Part shown: in pieces, positions 7,008-9,680 of the stretch
How the letters are laid out: each line of letters starts with the position of its first letter
Numbering within the stretch: position 1 is the stretch's first letter
NCBI GenBank assembly: GCA_002733915.1
Contig: NVXN01000002.1
Span: 119,667-129,346, forward strand
Reading direction: 5' to 3'
Length of the DNA: 9,680 nucleotides
From: Aequorivita sp.
GTDB lineage: Bacteria; Bacteroidota; Bacteroidia; Flavobacteriales; Flavobacteriaceae
The notes under the pieces: generated by a model
Databases searched by the model: none
What the model saw: only the letters and a program-made list of their open reading frames with translations
What the model was told of the DNA's origin: nothing
Program-made: the position numbers and the translations under genes

Positions 7008-7033
7008 ACCCTTCGACTTCGCTCAGGGTGACA
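7008..7033. repeat. Short hairpin repeat element, copy A
   Basis: Stem ACCCT (7008-7012) pairs with AGGGT (7025-7029) around a 12-base loop TCGACTTCGCTC, followed by GACA. It lies in the gap between DUF4254 and the glycosyltransferase. A second copy with the same loop (one change) and a differently composed but still complementary stem is at 7677-7702. I remember this TGAGCGnAGTCGA type of element as common between genes in Bacteroidota; that is memory, not a search result. Confidence 0.8.
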
Positions 7034-7038
7034 AAATA

Positions 7039-7647
7039 TTATTTTTTACCGCGAAGCACTGGGTTCAACTCATCGTCATTATACATTTTCATCTGCTTAT
7101 AAACCTTCATATACTTTCTCCCATGGGCAATATCGTCCAGCAATTGATTAATGGCAGTGCTTAAATCCACACGTTGTTCCAGCAGAATATTAAGCTTTGC
7201 TTTACAGGCCATTAAATGTTCTTGGGAAGCATCTGTACGTGTTGCTTCTTCATTCATATGATACACTTTCAAGGCTAAAATGGAAAGTCGGTCAATACCC
7301 CACGCCGGACTTTCGGTATTGATTGTTGCATCGTCATTTACTATTACGTCCTTAAATTTTTCGAGGAAATAGCTGTCAATGTATTCCACCATATCGGTGC
7401 GGTCCTGATTGGAAGCATCAATTTGACGCTTCAATTTTAAGGCTGCAACCGGATCAATATTCGGGTCGCGGATAATATCTTCGTAATGCCATTGAACCGT
7501 GTCTATCCAGCATTTTCGGTATAGCAAGTGTTCAATCAATTGACTGTCTTTATCGTATGGATTGCTGAAAGGTTGGTCCACTGTATTTACCTCGTGATAC
7601 TTGTCTATAACTTCTGCGAAGATTTTATTTGCTTTGTCTGAAAACAT
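7039..7647 (-). CDS. DUF4254 domain protein
   Basis: Predicted soluble, mostly helical protein of 202 residues, without signal peptide or membrane segment. I recognise it as DUF4254 from the segments QLIEHLLYRKCWIDTVQWHYED (about 36-57) and SNQDRTDMVEYID (79-91), with conserved-looking W, H, D, N, Q and R residues. The family has no established activity; it is commonly found next to glycosyltransferase family 9 genes, as here, which suggests a role in surface glycan assembly (inference). I chose the ATG at 7647 (MFSDK); the frame runs 16 codons further upstream, to 7695, but that extension passes through the hairpin repeat and is unlikely to be translated. The 16 bases around this start codon are identical to those around the bactofilin start. 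Confidence 0.85.
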   Translation of the reverse strand: MFSDKANKIFAEVIDKYHEVNTVDQPFSNPYDKDSQLIEHLLYRKCWIDTVQWHYEDIIRDPNIDPVAALKLKRQIDASNQDRTDMVEYIDSYFLEKFKDVIVNDDATINTESPAWGIDRLSILALKVYHMNEEATRTDASQEHLMACKAKLNILLEQRVDLSTAINQLLDDIAHGRKYMKVYKQMKMYNDDELNPVLRGKK

Positions 7648-7676
7648 AATTCTATTATTATTTTGAAATCTTAAGT

Positions 7677-7702
7677 AGGTTTCGACTGCGCTCAACCTGA
7701 CA
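7677..7702. repeat. Short hairpin repeat element, copy B
   Basis: Stem AGGTT (7677-7681) pairs with AACCT (7694-7698) around the 12-base loop TCGACTGCGCTC, followed by GACA. It sits in the 61-base gap between the methyltransferase stop and the DUF4254 start. Compared with copy A the loop differs at one base, while three of five stem pairs are changed on both sides so that pairing is kept. No T-tract follows on either strand, so it is not an obvious intrinsic terminator. Confidence 0.8.
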
Positions 7703-7708
7703 TTTAGA

Positions 7709-8707
7709 TTATGATTTTTCTAAAATGTGTAAATATTCAAAAGTTTCGGAGGCTTTGTGATTTCGGTTTTCGGTTTTATCTGCTTTAAAACGTTGGTATT
7801 TTTTGGTTTTCAACGTATATTTTCCGAAGCGTTCCATCACCGTTTGCACTTCCTTTTGACCCATCAATCCTTCGTTGTTGTAACTCAGAAAAATGTATGG
7901 AAACTGTGCTTTTTCAATCAATTCCTCAAAACTTTTCAGTACTTCTCCGGTTCTGCACCAATCACTTTTATAGTAATCCCGCAGGCCGGTTTTTCCCTTT
8001 GGTACAAAGGTATCATATTTTGCGATAGTATTCAGCAAATGATAGTTGGCGCCATATTGTCGAGCGTTGTACGGAGGATCCAAATAGAGAATATCGCCTT
8101 CTATTTTTTTTATTAAGTGATTGCTATCCTGCTGAAATACTTTGTGTGAAGTCTGTGTTGCCTGAAAAATAGCAGGTTTGATAACAAGACTTTTTGCTGC
8201 GGAAGCCTTAATATGTTTTAAGTAAGCCCCATAAACTGAAGCAGTGTTCGCAACCTTATCGGCACTTTCCAATAGTGATGCAAGCAGAAAAAAATACTGG
8301 TTTTCAGATATTTTTGAGGTTTTTTTCCAGACTTCAATTTTAAGCCGCACTGCGTCAATTTTCTGTCCATTTTCGGCAGTGAAATAGTTTCTACCGGCTT
8401 TTCCCCCCTCGGAATAATTCTGGAAAATAAAGCCTTTTTCGCCTTTCAGATTATTCAATTCATTAATGAATTCATCATATTCAAAAGCAATATGATTGCC
8501 GATGTAGTTTCTATTCAACACAAAACTGTAATATTCCACATCGTTGGCGAATACTTGTTTTACGTGTGTTTTAAAGTTTCGGCCAACAATGCCGGTGCCC
8601 GCAAAAAGATCGCAGAAGGTTTTTTGTGAAAGGTTGTCGCCGCAAGTCTCGGCAACCGTATCAAAAATAAAGCTGGAGAGTTTGTGTTTGGAGCCTATGT
8701 AGTTCAT
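7709..8707 (-). CDS. D12-class (alpha) adenine-N6 DNA methyltransferase
   Basis: DNA methyltransferase of 332 residues, expected to transfer a methyl group from S-adenosylmethionine to adenine N6 at a specific site. Motif X is at the very N-terminus (NYIGSKHKL, 2-10), motif I at DLFAGTG (33-39) binds the cofactor, and the catalytic motif IV is DPPY (210-213) in YLDPPYNARQYGANYHLL. The X-I-target domain-IV order defines the alpha (Dam/D12) group. The segment SADKVANTASVYGAYLK (148-164) is also familiar from this group. Length is normal and all key motifs are intact, so it should be active. The recognition site cannot be inferred. Its ATG overlaps the upstream nuclease stop (ATGA, 8704-8707), indicating translational coupling, and together they look like a type II restriction-modification pair. 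Confidence 0.92.
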   Translation of the reverse strand: MNYIGSKHKLSSFIFDTVAETCGDNLSQKTFCDLFAGTGIVGRNFKTHVKQVFANDVEYYSFVLNRNYIGNHIAFEYDEFINELNNLKGEKGFIFQNYSEGGKAGRNYFTAENGQKIDAVRLKIEVWKKTSKISENQYFFLLASLLESADKVANTASVYGAYLKHIKASAAKSLVIKPAIFQATQTSHKVFQQDSNHLIKKIEGDILYLDPPYNARQYGANYHLLNTIAKYDTFVPKGKTGLRDYYKSDWCRTGEVLKSFEELIEKAQFPYIFLSYNNEGLMGQKEVQTVMERFGKYTLKTKKYQRFKADKTENRNHKASETFEYLHILEKS

Positions 8708-9345
8708 TTGGAAACCCAGATAATATCACTCAATGTTTGTTGTCCATCAGCAAAAGTAAACGAATGTAACTGTTCCCGCCGAAAAGATGCTGCATATTTT
8801 TGAATAGACTTTTTAAGAAGGGAAATTTCAGCCTTCAATTTCCAGTGTTCGCCATTTTCAGCATAAACGACTATGAAGAGTCGGTTTTTGAAGTGATGCC
8901 GCTTTTGGGTGCTTTGGTTTTTGTAAAGCCACTCAATCAGTTCGCTTTTGTGGGTTTGGGCATATGCAAAGGTTTGGTTGAATTGCTTCGGAAAAACCGA
9001 GGTTTTATGGTCAAAAGGAATTCCGAAGAGATAAAAGTCCTTTTCAGAATCTTTTGTTTCAGCTACGGGTTCAATGCCGTCAATCTCAGTAAAAATCTGT
9101 TCCACGGCCTGGGCGCTCCAGAAATTGTACCATCGGTTGGCGGCGTATTGAAAAAATTGCTGTTTGTCAAAATCATGCATTTCTACCACAATCGCAATTT
9201 TACGAATAAGTGTGTCCCAACTTGAGGTTTGGTAGATGAAATTTGTATAATTATCCCAAGCATCGTTCTGCTTTCGGAACCATTTATAGGAATATTGGTG
9301 CCTGCGCTTTAACTCTTTTTCAATATTATCGAGTATTAAAGTCAT
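8704..9345 (-). CDS. Putative PD-(D/E)XK restriction endonuclease partnered with the methyltransferase
   Basis: Protein of 213 residues with no close family that I recognise by name. A plausible nuclease core is visible: a helix with E82 (FWSAQAVEQIF), then KDFYLFGIPFDHKTS with D103 and D112-H-K114, spaced as in PD-(D/E)XK enzymes, then a hydrophobic strand RLFIVVY (155-161). This matches the alpha-beta-beta-beta-alpha-beta order of the fold. The assignment rests on that pattern and on its position: it overlaps the methyltransferase start by 4 bases. It likely cleaves DNA not methylated by its partner. I chose the ATG at 9345; the frame continues 13 codons upstream to a TTG at 9384, but the ATG gives an ATGA overlap with the preceding gene and mirrors the downstream junction. 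No control (C) protein gene is present. Confidence 0.65.
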   Translation of the reverse strand: MTLILDNIEKELKRRHQYSYKWFRKQNDAWDNYTNFIYQTSSWDTLIRKIAIVVEMHDFDKQQFFQYAANRWYNFWSAQAVEQIFTEIDGIEPVAETKDSEKDFYLFGIPFDHKTSVFPKQFNQTFAYAQTHKSELIEWLYKNQSTQKRHHFKNRLFIVVYAENGEHWKLKAEISLLKKSIQKYAASFRREQLHSFTFADGQQTLSDIIWVSK

Positions 9346-9680
9346 AACAAAAGAAAAATGAAGGGCAATACCACTACTACCCAAAGCATAATTTCCTTAA
9401 ACCAAAATTCTGCAGCATCTTTTTCGCGGTAATTTTCCTTCTCTGAGCTTTCAATATAATTGGCGCTTATAATAGCAACAGGCGCCAATATAAAAAGCAG
9501 CTCGGCCCCTGTTTTTTCGGGTGCTCCCAACGCTATGAAAAAGGTTGTTATGCTAATATACAGCAACAAAAGATGACTGGGCTTTTCTTTTAAAGGAAGT
9601 TTTGAAATTTTCAAAATTCGATAAATTGCAGTCCAAATGTAAAAAGCCAAAATGATAGTTACAGGAACCAAAATTGAGGC
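9342..9680 (-). CDS. DUF6427-like multi-pass membrane protein, C-terminal part only
   Basis: The reading frame is open at the right edge, so only the last 112 residues are seen and the true start is outside the window. Four hydrophobic segments are visible: VPVTIILAFYIWTAIY, LLLLYISITTFFIALGA, LLFILAPVAIISANYI, and IMLWVVVVLPFIFLLL at the C-terminus. The pattern fits the end of the flavobacterial family I know as DUF6427, an uncharacterised inner-membrane protein, but the name is from memory and only moderately sure. Its TGA overlaps the nuclease ATG by 4 bases (9342-9345), so the nuclease gene is read from this gene's transcript. The full protein in the family is about three times longer. 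Confidence 0.7.
   Translation of the reverse strand, partial: ASILVPVTIILAFYIWTAIYRILKISKLPLKEKPSHLLLLYISITTFFIALGAPEKTGAELLFILAPVAIISANYIESSEKENYREKDAAEFWFKEIMLWVVVVLPFIFLLL

Noticed and set aside
8800..9225. Plus-strand 141-codon frame opposite the nuclease
   Set aside because: Antisense to a frame with coupled ATGA junctions on both sides; the translation has no recognisable domain.

Overview
The window looks like chromosome of a member of the Flavobacteriaceae (phylum Bacteroidota). Evidence: a type IX secretion lipoprotein of the PorW/SprE type, flavobacterial proteins I recognise as DUF6168, DUF4254 and DUF6427, TAnnTTTG-type -7 promoter elements, no Shine-Dalgarno-like leaders, and hand-counted GC in the low-to-mid 40s in a housekeeping gene. 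The family assignment is an inference from gene content and no search was run.

Left block (43-4272, all minus strand, read right to left): porW/sprE, a bactofilin, an AtpZ-like protein, an unrecognised exported protein, and a four-helix membrane protein (DUF6168). After the 49-base gap below porW, spacing is 11, 3 and 9 bases, so this looks like one transcript. In relatives this run leads into atpB and the rest of F0F1 ATP synthase, which would lie just left of base 1. The exported protein (442-954) is clearly AT-richer (about 29% GC over 481-960) than bactofilin (about 44% over 1201-1440), so it looks inserted.

Middle: a plus-strand flavin reductase with a C-terminal [2Fe-2S] domain, PaaE-like (4465-5505), has its own good Bacteroidota-type promoter. 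It is divergent from porW. Next comes about 440 bases (5506-5945) between convergent genes with no convincing gene, holding a four-unit 11-bp tandem repeat, a spaced inverted repeat and a short direct repeat.

Right block (5946-9680, all minus strand, read right to left): the C-terminal part of a DUF6427-like membrane protein, a small putative PD-(D/E)XK nuclease, an alpha-class (D12) adenine-N6 DNA methyltransferase, a DUF4254 protein, and a family 9 glycosyltransferase. The first three are joined by two ATGA stop/start overlaps. The nuclease and methyltransferase therefore read as a compact restriction-modification unit embedded in a chromosomal operon, and this is the most interesting part of the window. 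The gaps on either side of DUF4254 each hold one copy of a short hairpin element. The two copies have different but internally complementary stems, the mark of a structured dispersed repeat.

No rRNA, tRNA, CRISPR array, transposase, riboswitch or convincing intrinsic terminator was seen.
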